Shown here piece after piece: positions 34,201-43,800 of a stretch of 64,000 nt of DNA. The position numbers and the translations under genes were made by a program. Under the pieces are notes generated by a model. It was given only the letters and a program-made list of their open reading frames with translations. It had not been told where the DNA came from and ran no database searches. Within the stretch, counting starts at the first letter, position 1. Each line of letters begins with the position of its first letter. The stretch covers positions 310,001 through 374,000 of the forward strand of contig NZ_MZNT01000003.1 of NCBI RefSeq assembly GCF_002042965.1. Direction: 5' to 3'. The DNA comes from Paenibacillus sp. 32352. Its GTDB lineage: Bacteria > Bacillota > Bacilli > Paenibacillales > NBRC-103111.

Positions 34201-37200
34201 ACGGCGAATAAATCCTGGTTTATGTTCGATAAAGAGATTGTCGCCCTTGGCTCAGGAATCAACAGCAGTGATAATCGTCCCATTGAAACAACGGTTGAGC
34301 AGCGGAAGCTGAATGGGGCGGGAGATAATGGGTTTATTGTGGACGGTGACCGGATGCCTTCTGCTTTGGGCTGGTCCGCAGTCAAAGATGGTGTGCATTG
34401 GGCGCATTTGTCAGGTAATGTTCCAGGATCGGACATCGGGTACGTGTTCCCGGAGACCGCAAACCTTAACATGCTGAGAGAGCAGCGTACAGGGACATGG
34501 AAGGACATTAACGATAACCCGTCGATTTCAACTGATCCGAGAACGAACCGTTTTATGACGATGTGGCTGAATCATGGAAGCAATCCGTACAACGAGACGT
34601 ACAGCTATATCCTGCTTCCGAACCGTTCGGCCGCGGAGACAGGAGCATACTCGGCTAACCCAAGCGTTACTATACTGGAGAACTCCCCGGATGCTCAGGC
34701 GGTGTATGAGAAGAGTCTCCAGATCACGGGGGTTCATTTTTGGAAGGACGCATTGAAAAAGGTTGATTTCATAACGAGCAGCAGACAGGCATCGGTTATG
34801 GTTCGCGAGCTGGCAGGCTCTAATAGGCTGGAGCTGGCCGTATCCGACCCGACACTGGAAAACACGGGTGCTATAGAGCTGGAGCTGGACCGGTCGGCTG
34901 CGGGAGTGCTGTCCTCGGATCCCCAGGTGTTCGTTACCCAACTCGCACCTACCATCAAATTGACGGTCAATACCGGAGGCACCTTAGGGAAGTCGCTGAA
35001 CGTGGTGTTCGATACGGACCCGCTCAAGCCGCGACCGGATCCGGAAGCGCCTATCCAGGAACCGGTTAATCTTCCGGCTCCGCTGCCGGATAGCGAACCG
35101 ATAACCCATGTGTATGATGTCTTCGACGATCAAATCCAGGGAAATCAACCGTTGGAATGGATCATATCCGCGGACAGAAATACATCTGCTGCTTTAGTAC
35201 CCTTGTCCAATACGGACGGGCTGGCCCTGCGCTTGATAGACAGGAACGGCACAGGCACAGTGACGGCTAAGCGGCCGTTTCTGATGCAAAAGGGTAAGGT
35301 GGACATAGAATGGAGCTTTGCTTCAACATCGGCTGGAGCCACTCAAACCTTCGAGCTGATGGACGGCGGAACGCCGGTCATTACACTAAAAGCCGGTGAT
35401 AAGCTGAGCCGTATCGATGCCAGCGGAGCGAGCATTCCCCTGGCCGATGTTCCGGTAAATCAGTGGAGCATACTGAAGCTGCGTATTGATCCGGCTGCCA
35501 ACACATATGATCTGTACTTAAACGGGAAGCTGGGAGCATGGAGAGCGGAATTCAGCCGGCCTGGCAGCGGGATCGACTCCCTGCAAATTCAAACCGGCGT
35601 GCAGGATGCTTCATCCGTTCTATATATCGATAATGTCATCATCTATAAATTCGGTGCCGTATCGCTCGTCAACGAAACGTTCAATGATGCTGTGACCGGC
35701 ACGAAACCTGCGGGATGGACGATAGCCGATAAGGCGGCAACGGCGGAGGTATCCGTTCAAGCAATGCCGTCCGCTGTGAATAAAAGCTTGCTGCTTAACG
35801 ATAACGATGCCAAGTTCTTGGATTCCGCGTTAAAAACATTTGCGCCGCAGTCCGGGAAACTGGGGGTAGAGTGGCGCTTTTACGAGAAAAATACGGGCAA
35901 ATTCTCTGCCTTTGAGCTGATGAGCGGCAGTACCTCAATAGCCAAGCTTAGCTCGAATGGAACCTTGAAGCTGACCGGTCCCGGGAGTGTGACGACCGAT
36001 TTGGTCAAGGTGCCCGTATTAAATTGGCATACTGTAAAGCTGGATGTCGATGTCAGCAGGCAGCTGTTTCAGGTGTATTTGGATGGGCGGCAGGCGGCCG
36101 TGGATGCGCCATTCTGGAATCAAGGCGGCCCTATTGACGGCATCCGGTTCAGCACCAGCTACGGGGCAGTCGACGCGCCGGTTTATATCGATGACGTTAA
36201 AGTATATACGTTCGTTCCCATGGCGGAGCGGGTAACGGTGACACCGGAGACAATGTCTTTAAAAATGGGTGAAACGGCTTCGCTGTTTGCGTCGGTTGCT
36301 CCGACCGGTGCCGTAAACGGCGCTCTGGTCTATGAAACATTGAATGCGCAATCCGTAACGATTGACGTCTATGGACATGTAACTGCAATAGCACCCGGAG
36401 CGGCGACCATTACGGTGCGAACAGCCGACGGAACAGAACGAGCGTTCAGCGAGGTGACTGTCGCCGCTGAGCCCGGCGGAGGCGGAAGCGACGGAGGCAC
36501 CGGTGGAGTCGGAAGCGGCGGAGGCACCGGCGGAAGCGGAAGCGGCGGAGGCACCGGCGGAGGCGGAAGTGACGGAGGCACGGGCGGAGGCGGAAGCGGC
36601 GGAGGCAGCGGTGGAAGCGGAAGCGACGGGGGCACCGGCGGAAGCGGAAGTGACGGAGGCGCGGGCGGAAGCGGAAGCGGCGGAGGCAGCGGTGCAGGTG
36701 GAAGTGGCGGAGGTACGGGCGGAAGCGGAAGTGGCGGAGGCACGGGCGGAAGCGGAAGCGGCGGAGGCAGCGGTGGAAGCGACGGAGGCAGCGCTGGAGG
36801 CACCGGTGGAAGCGGCGCAAGCACGACACCGAGTGCGGCAATGGAAGCGCTGGACCGCCTGATGCGGACGGGCGGAACCGACAGTCAGTTAATGCAGGCA
36901 GCAGATGCGATACTGCAAGACGCATTTACTTTCGAGCTTCCGGCTGTAAGAACCTCAGACCGATTGGCAGCGACACTATCGGCTGAAGAGCTTGAGGCTA
37001 AGCTTCGAGCAGCGGATACATTGCGAGATGCCGTACTCCAGCGCTTGTCATCGAAAAGTCTATCGGTCGCTTCCCCAATAGTGACCCTTCGTGTACAATC
37101 GGCAGCGGATGACTTGCCTGTCGCACTCAGCGTACCGGCATCCCTTTTTGTATCGCCAGACCGCACAGTACTTACACAAATGAATGGTGTTGCGATTCAT

Positions 37201-38094
37201 TGGGCACCTGATGCCCTGCCGCTAATAGATGCTGATATGCTGCAGCTTGAAGTGATCAAAGATTCACAAGGTTCTTATCCCAAGTTCAGCTTGAAGCTGC
37301 AAGCAATACCAAAGGGAGGAGAGGCACAACCGGTACGCCAATTTTTAAAGCCTTTGGCTATTCAACTTCCTTATAAAGCTGACCCGAACGTAGATACGGA
37401 TTTGCTTACCGTTTTTTATATGGACGATGCAGGACGGAAGGAAAATAAAGCGGGAAGATACGATGCAATAACCAGCAGCATGCACTTCTCAACGAATCAT
37501 TTCAGCACGTATGCGATAATGCCGAATCCAGTTACTTTTCAAGACGTTCCCGCCTCCCATTGGGCATCGAAGGCTGTTTCTACCCTAGCGGCCAAAGGGA
37601 TATTAGAAGGAAGCGGTATGTCCCGATTCCATCCTGATGACCCTATGACTAGGGCAGAATTCGTCAAGCTGCTGGCAAGCCTGGTAAAGGGCGGCTCAAC
37701 CAAGCCCGAGAGCAATGATTATTCACTGCCCTTCAAGGATGTGGATGCGGACGCTTGGGAATACGGATGGGTTCAGTTGGCCTACAAAGCAGGATGGATA
37801 GAAGGAGTAAGTGCGGACCGGTTTGCACCGGCGATGATGATGCATCGTCAAGATGCGGCTGTTTTGATAGTCAAAGCTCTGTATCCTGGAGAAAGGCCGG
37901 CCGCTTCATCCCTTAACCGGCTGAACGACTTTGAGGATGGGGCAACAGTATCCCACTATGCAAGGGAAGCAATGGCCGTCTTGCTGCAGCATCATTTACT
38001 GGCAGGGGATGATCAACTGCGCTTGAATCCGGCAGGGCAGCTGACCCGAGCTGAAGCGGCGGAGCTCATGTACCGTCTGTTTATCAACCAATAG
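31249..38094 (+). CDS. Cell-surface polysaccharide lyase family 8 (hyaluronate/chondroitin/xanthan lyase type) with SLH anchor
   Basis: A 2,281-residue modular enzyme. Order: signal peptide (1-36, AKA-like cleavage); LamG-like module (about 37-225); three Big2 Ig-like domains (234-487); PL8 lyase (about 492-1260); two more LamG-like modules (1287-1653); a fourth Big2-like domain; a Gly/Ser linker (about 1742-1860); an unidentified 230-residue module; and three SLH domains (2095-2281) that bind cell-wall polymer. Catalytic residues align with pneumococcal hyaluronate lyase as I remember it: Asn667 (TGANR), His717 (VQHST) and Tyr726 (TGSYG), with identical spacing of 50 and 9, plus RGRAIAR. It cuts uronic-acid polysaccharides by beta-elimination. 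The adjacent sulfatase points to chondroitin-type substrate; xanthan remains possible. Confidence 0.9.
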   Translation: MLKQWKGVTSSVSRLLVFTLIISTFSVWAGYTEVKAAGIVYVKATFDTYPATPSTSGPTAETGGNWGLYNANVTTGDYAVGEIVYTRADRSLRLVATTPGKVVNTARTLSTPIGGKVVLESGAMFSDTAHPRSVFELRSSSGIYVTPLSVDTAGKMKAYTKDIGTYKADTWYKLRAFVDNTNRLMDVFLNDQPVLLGTALPAQWDKISSIKFSQTGADGSAGSMVIDDVKISEFVPVTAIALPASMSIASGSSISAAASLVWTPADPSDQRIQWSSSNPAVATVDDRGIVSGVSNGTSVITARALDGNQTASAEVSVMTYVPVQNVLLPPTAQAAVGSKLPLQAVIEPADASDPRLEWSSDKPEVATVDASGVVTGVSTGQAVITARAVDGGKTASTLVTVSIASVPVQSIALPSNIAMDVQDEITLRPRFTPSDATNLNVTWSSSQPDVASVDGAGRIQSWKPGTATVTVTSQDGGKTAASFITVQQRDPNEGDEYDRMRLKWKKSLDGGASFDRNDPDIAAIINSTNSNASQYWRTLHTNSDRALLWDDIPPSADTSDFVTSNYARLKTMALAYSMKGGALYHHYGLRDDIIEAMEFLYRDQYNEAGNPYGNWWNWQIGVPLKLADLMVLLYDDLTKDQIERYVRTMDHYIGDISLPTFTQTGANRTDILTAELLMGVVQKDPVRLGNVREQMSPLFPYVTAGDGFYEDGSFVQHSTVAYTGSYGEVLIRGAGNLLFMLQGTTWSVKDPQVSNVYRWVKDAFAPVIYNGQVMDMVRGRAIARENNTGNTAAGGIIGAMARLAQFAPQQDAETIKSLIKHYLLANPTYNYYKQITDIETMQTVKQWMADPSIAAQGDAPAHFELNAMGRSVHRGQDYAFGVSKSSKRIQTYELTNGENGKGWYTGDGMTYLYNGDSSQYMGDFWPTVNWYRLPGTTVDTRERTVPHYQYGDGEGTPANAWAGGVTLGEYGSSGMNLRQIGTSLTANKSWFMFDKEIVALGSGINSSDNRPIETTVEQRKLNGAGDNGFIVDGDRMPSALGWSAVKDGVHWAHLSGNVPGSDIGYVFPETANLNMLREQRTGTWKDINDNPSISTDPRTNRFMTMWLNHGSNPYNETYSYILLPNRSAAETGAYSANPSVTILENSPDAQAVYEKSLQITGVHFWKDALKKVDFITSSRQASVMVRELAGSNRLELAVSDPTLENTGAIELELDRSAAGVLSSDPQVFVTQLAPTIKLTVNTGGTLGKSLNVVFDTDPLKPRPDPEAPIQEPVNLPAPLPDSEPITHVYDVFDDQIQGNQPLEWIISADRNTSAALVPLSNTDGLALRLIDRNGTGTVTAKRPFLMQKGKVDIEWSFASTSAGATQTFELMDGGTPVITLKAGDKLSRIDASGASIPLADVPVNQWSILKLRIDPAANTYDLYLNGKLGAWRAEFSRPGSGIDSLQIQTGVQDASSVLYIDNVIIYKFGAVSLVNETFNDAVTGTKPAGWTIADKAATAEVSVQAMPSAVNKSLLLNDNDAKFLDSALKTFAPQSGKLGVEWRFYEKNTGKFSAFELMSGSTSIAKLSSNGTLKLTGPGSVTTDLVKVPVLNWHTVKLDVDVSRQLFQVYLDGRQAAVDAPFWNQGGPIDGIRFSTSYGAVDAPVYIDDVKVYTFVPMAERVTVTPETMSLKMGETASLFASVAPTGAVNGALVYETLNAQSVTIDVYGHVTAIAPGAATITVRTADGTERAFSEVTVAAEPGGGGSDGGTGGVGSGGGTGGSGSGGGTGGGGSDGGTGGGGSGGGSGGSGSDGGTGGSGSDGGAGGSGSGGGSGAGGSGGGTGGSGSGGGTGGSGSGGGSGGSDGGSAGGTGGSGASTTPSAAMEALDRLMRTGGTDSQLMQAADAILQDAFTFELPAVRTSDRLAATLSAEELEAKLRAADTLRDAVLQRLSSKSLSVASPIVTLRVQSAADDLPVALSVPASLFVSPDRTVLTQMNGVAIHWAPDALPLIDADMLQLEVIKDSQGSYPKFSLKLQAIPKGGEAQPVRQFLKPLAIQLPYKADPNVDTDLLTVFYMDDAGRKENKAGRYDAITSSMHFSTNHFSTYAIMPNPVTFQDVPASHWASKAVSTLAAKGILEGSGMSRFHPDDPMTRAEFVKLLASLVKGGSTKPESNDYSLPFKDVDADAWEYGWVQLAYKAGWIEGVSADRFAPAMMMHRQDAAVLIVKALYPGERPAASSLNRLNDFEDGATVSHYAREAMAVLLQHHLLAGDDQLRLNPAGQLTRAEAAELMYRLFINQ
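36475..36830 (+). repeat. Gly/Ser/Thr-rich low-complexity linker in the lyase gene
   Basis: About 119 codons of GGSGSGGGTGG-type sequence built from short repeated codon blocks (ggc, gga, agc, acc). It probably lets the catalytic part reach out from the SLH-bound wall. Such DNA is prone to length change by slippage. Confidence 0.9.
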
Positions 38095-38223
38095 AAATCA
38101 TCGAAACCGAGACTTTTATCAAAAGGACTTTTAATGAAGAACAATGTTCTCAAGTTGATTTAATGCCGACTAGACCGTTCTTTACTACAAAGCACTTTAA
38201 GCGGCCTTATCATCCTAAAATGA

Positions 38224-38265
38224 AAACAAGCAGCGGAACCTGTGATCAGGCTCTGCTGCTTGTTT
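38224..38265 (-). terminator. Hairpin between the lyase gene and pyruvate kinase
   Basis: Stem AAACAAGCAGC / GCTGCTTGTTT with an interrupted inner stem CCTG/CAGG. Read on the minus strand it is followed by TTTTCATTTT, and on the plus strand only by a short T run. It probably ends pyk and may also end the lyase transcript. Confidence 0.7.
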
Positions 38266-38269
38266 GCTA

Positions 38270-39688
38270 TTAAACATGTTGAATTTTAATCAAATTGGTC
38301 GAGCCGGATTGCCCTACAGGCACTCCCGCGGATACGACAACAAGGTCGCCGGATTCAATGAGACCAGTCTGTAAGCCGGCCTGCAGTGCCGATTCGAACA
38401 TGGCGTCGGTCGATTCCACTTTAGGTCCCAGAACCGGGGTTACTCCCCAGCACAGCGTAAGTCTGCGCTGCACCCAGTCATTCGCCGTTACAGCGATAAT
38501 AGGCGATTTAGGACGGTACTTGGATACCATTCTTGCGCTAAAGCCGCTTTCTGTCGGGGTAAGGATGGCTTTGGCGTTCAAGTCGAGCGACGAGCCTACG
38601 GCAGCCCGGCTGATGACTTCCGTAATATTCGTTTTGCGGAGCTCCGACTTGCCCCCCAGCATCTCTTCATACGGCAGCACTTCCTCGATATTCGCGGCGA
38701 TGGCAGCCATGGTGCGCACGGATTCGACCGGGTACTTGCCTGCGGCGGTTTCACCGGACAGCATCAAGACGTCGGTTCCATCATATACGGCGTTGGCTAC
38801 GTCGCTTGCTTCTGCGCGCGTAGGACGAGGGTTCGATTGCATCGAATCGAGCATATGCGTTGCGGTAATAACCGTTTTGCCGACCGCGTTGCTTTTTTGA
38901 ATCATTTGCTTTTGAATGATCGGCACGTCTTCGACCGGAATTTCTACCCCGAGGTCACCCCGAGCGACCATAAGCCCGTCGGATGCTTCCAGAATTTCGT
39001 CCAGATTGATGACGCCTTCCTCATTTTCGATTTTCGAGATGATTTGAATGTGGGTAGCCTTCTTTTCCTCGAGAATACGCCGGATTTCCATGATGTCGCT
39101 TGCTTTGCGAACGAAGGAAGCGGCGATAAAGTCGACATTTTGCTCGACTGCGAATTGAATGTGCTGGACGTCTCTTTCCGTTACGCCTGGCAGCGAGGTA
39201 CGCACACCCGGCAAGTTGACGCCCTTGCGCGACTTGACTACACCGCCGTTCAAAATACGGCATTCAATCTCCGTGCCCTGGATCGACTCAACCTTCAGCT
39301 CGATCAAGCCGTCATCGATCAAGATGCGCGAGCCTACCGTCACATCCTGCGTCAGCTGCGGGTAGGACACGGAAATGCGTTTGGCCGTTCCTTTGACTTG
39401 TTCGGTCGTCAATGTGATCGTATCGTCTGTACGCAGCTCGTAAGAGGGCTCCTCCAACAGGCCGGTACGAATTTCGGGTCCTTTAATATCGATAAGAATG
39501 GAGACCGTCGCCCCCAGCTCTTCAGCCGCCTGGCGAACTCTTGCGATTCTTCCGGCATGATCGGACAGCTCTCCATGAGCCATATTAATACGGGCGCCGT
39601 TCATCCCGGAACGGATCAATTCCTTCAGCGTTTCTACGGAGTCACAGGCAGGTCCCATCGTGCATAATATTTTTGTTTTGCGTGTCAT
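38270..39688 (-). CDS. pyk: Pyruvate kinase, short form
   Basis: A 472-residue pyruvate kinase. It has the substrate loop RINMAHG, active-site segment IISKIENEEGV with the catalytic Lys, MVARGDLGVEIP and the KPTR-like motif NPRPTRAEASDVANAV. It converts phosphoenolpyruvate and ADP to pyruvate and ATP. Bacillus and Geobacillus enzymes carry an extra C-terminal PEP-utiliser-like domain of about 110 residues; this one ends without it, so it may be a second isoenzyme. ATG 39688 has AGAGGAGTGG upstream; the frame extends to 39826 without a ribosome site. Confidence 0.95.
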   Translation of the reverse strand: MTRKTKILCTMGPACDSVETLKELIRSGMNGARINMAHGELSDHAGRIARVRQAAEELGATVSILIDIKGPEIRTGLLEEPSYELRTDDTITLTTEQVKGTAKRISVSYPQLTQDVTVGSRILIDDGLIELKVESIQGTEIECRILNGGVVKSRKGVNLPGVRTSLPGVTERDVQHIQFAVEQNVDFIAASFVRKASDIMEIRRILEEKKATHIQIISKIENEEGVINLDEILEASDGLMVARGDLGVEIPVEDVPIIQKQMIQKSNAVGKTVITATHMLDSMQSNPRPTRAEASDVANAVYDGTDVLMLSGETAAGKYPVESVRTMAAIAANIEEVLPYEEMLGGKSELRKTNITEVISRAAVGSSLDLNAKAILTPTESGFSARMVSKYRPKSPIIAVTANDWVQRRLTLCWGVTPVLGPKVESTDAMFESALQAGLQTGLIESGDLVVVSAGVPVGQSGSTNLIKIQHV

Positions 39689-39855
39689 CGTTTGTTCCAC
39701 TCCTCTGTATTGATGCTGTTGAACCTCATTGTAGGGAAATTTGTCGAATAATACTATGAAATATAGTACGCTAAATGTATAATAGTATGATAATATTTGA
39801 GTGAGTTTTGCATAATAAACAGCCATGCAGCCTATGAGGGGAAAGGAGTCGTCGC

Positions 39856-40641
39856 ATGATTTACGTCCAAACGGTTCGTCAGGATACGGGGGTCCATTGG
39901 TTTGAGGAGCATGAGGAAGGAGCTCCGTATGATGTCCTGGTTCTCGTAAGCTACGGCAAATGCCTGTATTGGGTTAACCACGAAAAGGTGATGCTGGAAA
40001 AGGGGGATTTGCTGCTAATCCCGACCGGGGTTCCTTTTTACGGAAAAAGTATCCCTACAGTAACCCACGAGAAGTACGTCGTATCGTTCCTGAAGGACGG
40101 CTCGTCCCCCTTGCTGCCGCTGCTAACAGCCAATGAATTTTGCAAATGGAAGACCGGGAAATATGAGCTGCTGTACCAGCGATTCCGGATGATGAACGAG
40201 GAGTGGAAGGAACGGCTTCCTTACCGTGAGGCAATGTGCCAGTCCCTGGCTCTGGAAATTTTAACCCACTGGAACCGGGAGCTGGATGAGGGAAAGCCGT
40301 CGTCGGCCAAAGAGCAGCATGTCGAGCGGATGAAATCGTATATTCAGAACCATTACCGGGAGAAGGTGACGAAGGAGGATTTGGGGGAGGTCATCGACAA
40401 GAGCCCCAATTACGCCGCCGCGCTGTTCAGCGGAGTCACCGGCCAGACCATCGGCGAATACGTTCATGGCCTGCGGATGAAAACCGCGATTTACCTGCTG
40501 ACCCACTCGCAGCGAACTATCGGTGATATTTCGGACTATTTGGGCTACTGTGATCCGTCCTATTTTCACCGGGTGTTCAAACGGGAAACCGGAACATCTC
40601 CTGCCGCATATACGAAGGAAAGAGAGACGCCCCCTCAGTAA
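39856..40641 (+). CDS. AraC-family transcriptional regulator
   Basis: A 261-residue regulator. The N-terminal half is a cupin-like sensing domain (VNHEKVMLEKGDLLLIPTGVPFYG). The C-terminal 100 residues are a double HTH: TKEDLGEVIDKSPNYAAALFSGVTGQTIGEYV, then TIGDISDYLGYCDPSYFHRVFKRETGTSPAAY. Such proteins usually activate sugar-use genes. It diverges from pyk, and the pectate-lyase-like gene begins 228 bases downstream on the same strand, which makes that gene its most likely target (inference). TATAAT lies at 39778-39783 upstream. Confidence 0.92.
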   Translation: MIYVQTVRQDTGVHWFEEHEEGAPYDVLVLVSYGKCLYWVNHEKVMLEKGDLLLIPTGVPFYGKSIPTVTHEKYVVSFLKDGSSPLLPLLTANEFCKWKTGKYELLYQRFRMMNEEWKERLPYREAMCQSLALEILTHWNRELDEGKPSSAKEQHVERMKSYIQNHYREKVTKEDLGEVIDKSPNYAAALFSGVTGQTIGEYVHGLRMKTAIYLLTHSQRTIGDISDYLGYCDPSYFHRVFKRETGTSPAAYTKERETPPQ

Positions 40642-40802
40642 CTCCGGCTGTACAATAGTGTATTTCCCCTATTCAATGAAAAAAAAGCCCTATAGGTTCA
40701 TAGGAAAAATGTGGTTAATCTGTAGGTGCAGCCTGCTTATTCAGGAAAGCGGCTCACTGCGGCTGCAGCGGAACAATGAGCGAGATGAAAGGAGGCCAAT
40801 TT

Positions 40803-40816
40803 TGTAAGCGTTATCA
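40803..40816 (+). promoter_or_regulatory. Perfect-consensus cre operator before the PL1 lyase gene
   Basis: TGTAAGCGTTATCA fits all 14 positions of the CcpA consensus TGWAARCGYTWNCW and lies 53 bases before the start codon. Location downstream of the promoter would give roadblock repression by CcpA in the presence of glucose. Confidence 0.75.
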
Positions 40817-40868
40817 TGAGGGCTATTCGTTCGAAGCCACGACTATTTTCCGTAGGGAGGTAACTTTA

Positions 40869-43800
40869 TTGAACGTGAGAAAGCTGCTGTGCTCGTCCTT
40901 GCTGTCTGCTGCAATACTGGCTTCATCCTTTCCGGCTTATGCCGCTGATCCGCCTGGGGCAAGCCAAGGCATACCGGCATTCCCCGGTGCGGAAGGCGGG
41001 GGGATGTATACTACAGGCGGACGCGGGGGAACGGTGTATGAGGTCACGAACCTGAATGACTCCGGTCCCGGCTCGTTGCGCGATGCGGTAAGTCAGAGCA
41101 ACCGGACCATCGTGTTCCGCGTGTCCGGCAATATTCAGCTCCAGTCATCGCTTACTATCACCGGCTCGAATCTGACGATAGCCGGACAGACGGCCCCCGG
41201 CGACGGGATCAGCATTAATAATTATTCTGTCTATGTGAAGGCAGACAATATAATCATGAGGTATTTGCGTTTCCGGATGGGAGACGAGTCTCCGGCGGAA
41301 GGCGATTCGATGTCGATTGACGGTCGCAAGAACATTATTATCGACCACTGTTCCTTCGAATGGGCGATAGATGAGGTGCTGTCACCTCAGACCACGGATA
41401 ACCTGACGGTGCAGTGGTCCATTATCGGGGAAGCCTTGCATATGTCCAAGCATGAAAAAGGACGCCACGGCTTCGGCGGCTTGTGGGGCGCCGGCAACAC
41501 GTCCTATCATCACAATTTGCTGGTGCATAACAGCAGCCGCAACCCCCGTTTTAAAGGCAGAACGGAAGAAGACAAGCGAAGTCTCGATTACCGTAACAAC
41601 GTTGTCTACAACTGGAACTATAAGACGGCATACGGCGGCGGCAGCGCGAATGTGAACATGATCAACAACTATAATAAATACGGACCGGATACGCTTCTTA
41701 CCAAAAGAGACCTGGTGCTCGATGAGCTCGGCTTGAACGGGCAATGGTACATTGACGGCAACTATATCGACGGATCGCCGGAAGTAACGGCGGATAACTG
41801 GCTGGGGGTTCAGGAGTTTACTCCTACCAATACAAGGCTGTATTCGCCGGTTCCGGCTTATCCGGTAACGACCCATACGCCGGAGGAAGCGTATAAGCTG
41901 GTGCTCGAGCAAGCAGGGGCTATTCTGCCTAAACGCGATTCCGTCGACGCCCGGATCATCCATGACGTTATTAACCGTACTGGCAGACAAATCAACTCGC
42001 CCGCCGAGGTAGGAGGATGGCCTGTCTTGAACAGTGCTCCTGCTCCTGAAGACTCGGATCATGACGGGATGCCGGACGAGTGGGAGCTGGCTCACGGGCT
42101 CAATCCGAACGATCCGGAGGACCGCAACGGCCAAATGAACGGCGACGGATACACAAATTTGGAAAATTATTTGAATTCGATCGTCGGCAGCGGCTCCCTC
42201 AACCCGGTTATTCAGATTACAACCCCATCGGTCAATACGATTACAGACAAGGGCACAACGATCACCATCAACGCGGAAGCGTTGGATCCTGATGGTACGA
42301 TTAGCAAAGTGGAGTTTTATCGCAATAATGTCAAGCTGGGTGAGGATGATACGGCTCCGTATCAGTTCATTTGGCCGGATGTACCGGAAGGAACGTATTT
42401 TCTTGTGGCCAAAGCGATAGATAATTCGGGAACCTCGACGGATTCCGATGCAATTCCTGTCCATATTAATCAGTCTGGTGATATTGCGCCATGGACTGCT
42501 GTAGATATCGGAACTCCAGGACTGCCGGGGCACTCGAATCTGAATGACGGTGTCTTTACGGTCAAGAGCTCCGGGAATATATCGGTAAATCCGGAATCCT
42601 TCCAGTTCGCCTATCAAAAGCTCGTCGGCGACGGGCAATTGGTAGCTCGTATCGATAAAATTACCCATACCACCCCGTTGGCAAAAGCCGGCGTCATGAT
42701 CCGTGAAAAGCTGATACCGGGATCCCGTATGGCACTCATGGGCTTGGCGGTTCGAGGGGATGGACACGTAGCGGAGTTTTACAGCAGAGATACCGAGGGA
42801 GCTTCTGTAGCGGAAACCCCGCCTTTGCCTTCGATCAATCCGCCGTATTATGTGAAGATTGTCAAGTTCGGCGGCACGGTCACAGGCTATATTTCACAAG
42901 AAGGAACGAACTGGATGACCATTGGATCGATGCCGCTGGACGCGAATGAAGTGTACATTGGCTTGATGGCGGATGCGGCCAAAGAAAATAACCTGATTGA
43001 AAACTATAACAAATCGCTCTTTTCGCAGGTCCAATTGGAACAGATCGCTCCAGTCCCTTACCGTCCGACAGGGGTCACGGTATCCCGCAGCGCGTCGGAT
43101 CTGCTGGTATCCTGGTCGGCGGCCGAACGGGCGACCGGTTATCAGGTGAAACGCAGCTTGACGCCGGGAGGTCCTTACACGACGATAGCAACTGTCTCGT
43201 CACTTGAATACCTGGATAAGCAGGTCGAGCCGGGGGTGAACTATTTCTACGTCATTAAAGCGGTGAATGGTTCCGGAGAAAGTCTGGAATATTCTGAGGA
43301 ACGCAACGGAGCGCTGCTCGGTACTCCGGCTGAGGTGGTCCTTATTCATGATGATTTTGAAGGCATGAATGCCGGAGGGCAGCCGGCAGGCTACGATAGC
43401 CGACCGATTCCGGGAACCGATCAGAATCATATCCTGGTGGATGAAGTTCCAGCATCTCCAGCAGGGAATAGCTCCCAAAAGCTGCTGAACTTGTACGACG
43501 ACAGCACAAGCCAGACAAGGGCGTCCAAAGCGTTTCCGGCGCAGACGGGAACCGTCATTGCCGAAGTGGATGTCATGCAAACGGCCGGCGCAGACTACCC
43601 GAGGGTGTTGAGACTGCTGGATACCGCGTTCGGCAAGCAGTACGTCGAGATTTTCTCCGGCTACGGAGCCGGATGCCCGACGGCCTACTGCTTCTATTAC
43701 CGGAACAACGATACAAGCAACGGCAAGGCGGTTCCACTGCCGGCCAACAATGAATTTAAGCCCAACACCTGGTATCATGTGAAGGTGGTAGCGGATATCC

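Noticed and set aside
36369..36925. Minus-strand Pro- or Arg-rich frames over the Gly/Ser linker
   Set aside because: Shadows of the GGC/GGA/AGC codon repeats of the lyase gene on the plus strand, with no ribosome sites.
39688..39826. N-terminal extension of pyruvate kinase to 39826
   Set aside because: The extra residues are an AT-rich promoter region; ATG 39688 has a strong ribosome site and the family's N terminus.
40727..40767. TGCAGCC/GGCTGCA stem before the PL1 lyase gene
   Set aside because: Only seven base pairs with a 27-base loop and no associated boxes; probably chance.
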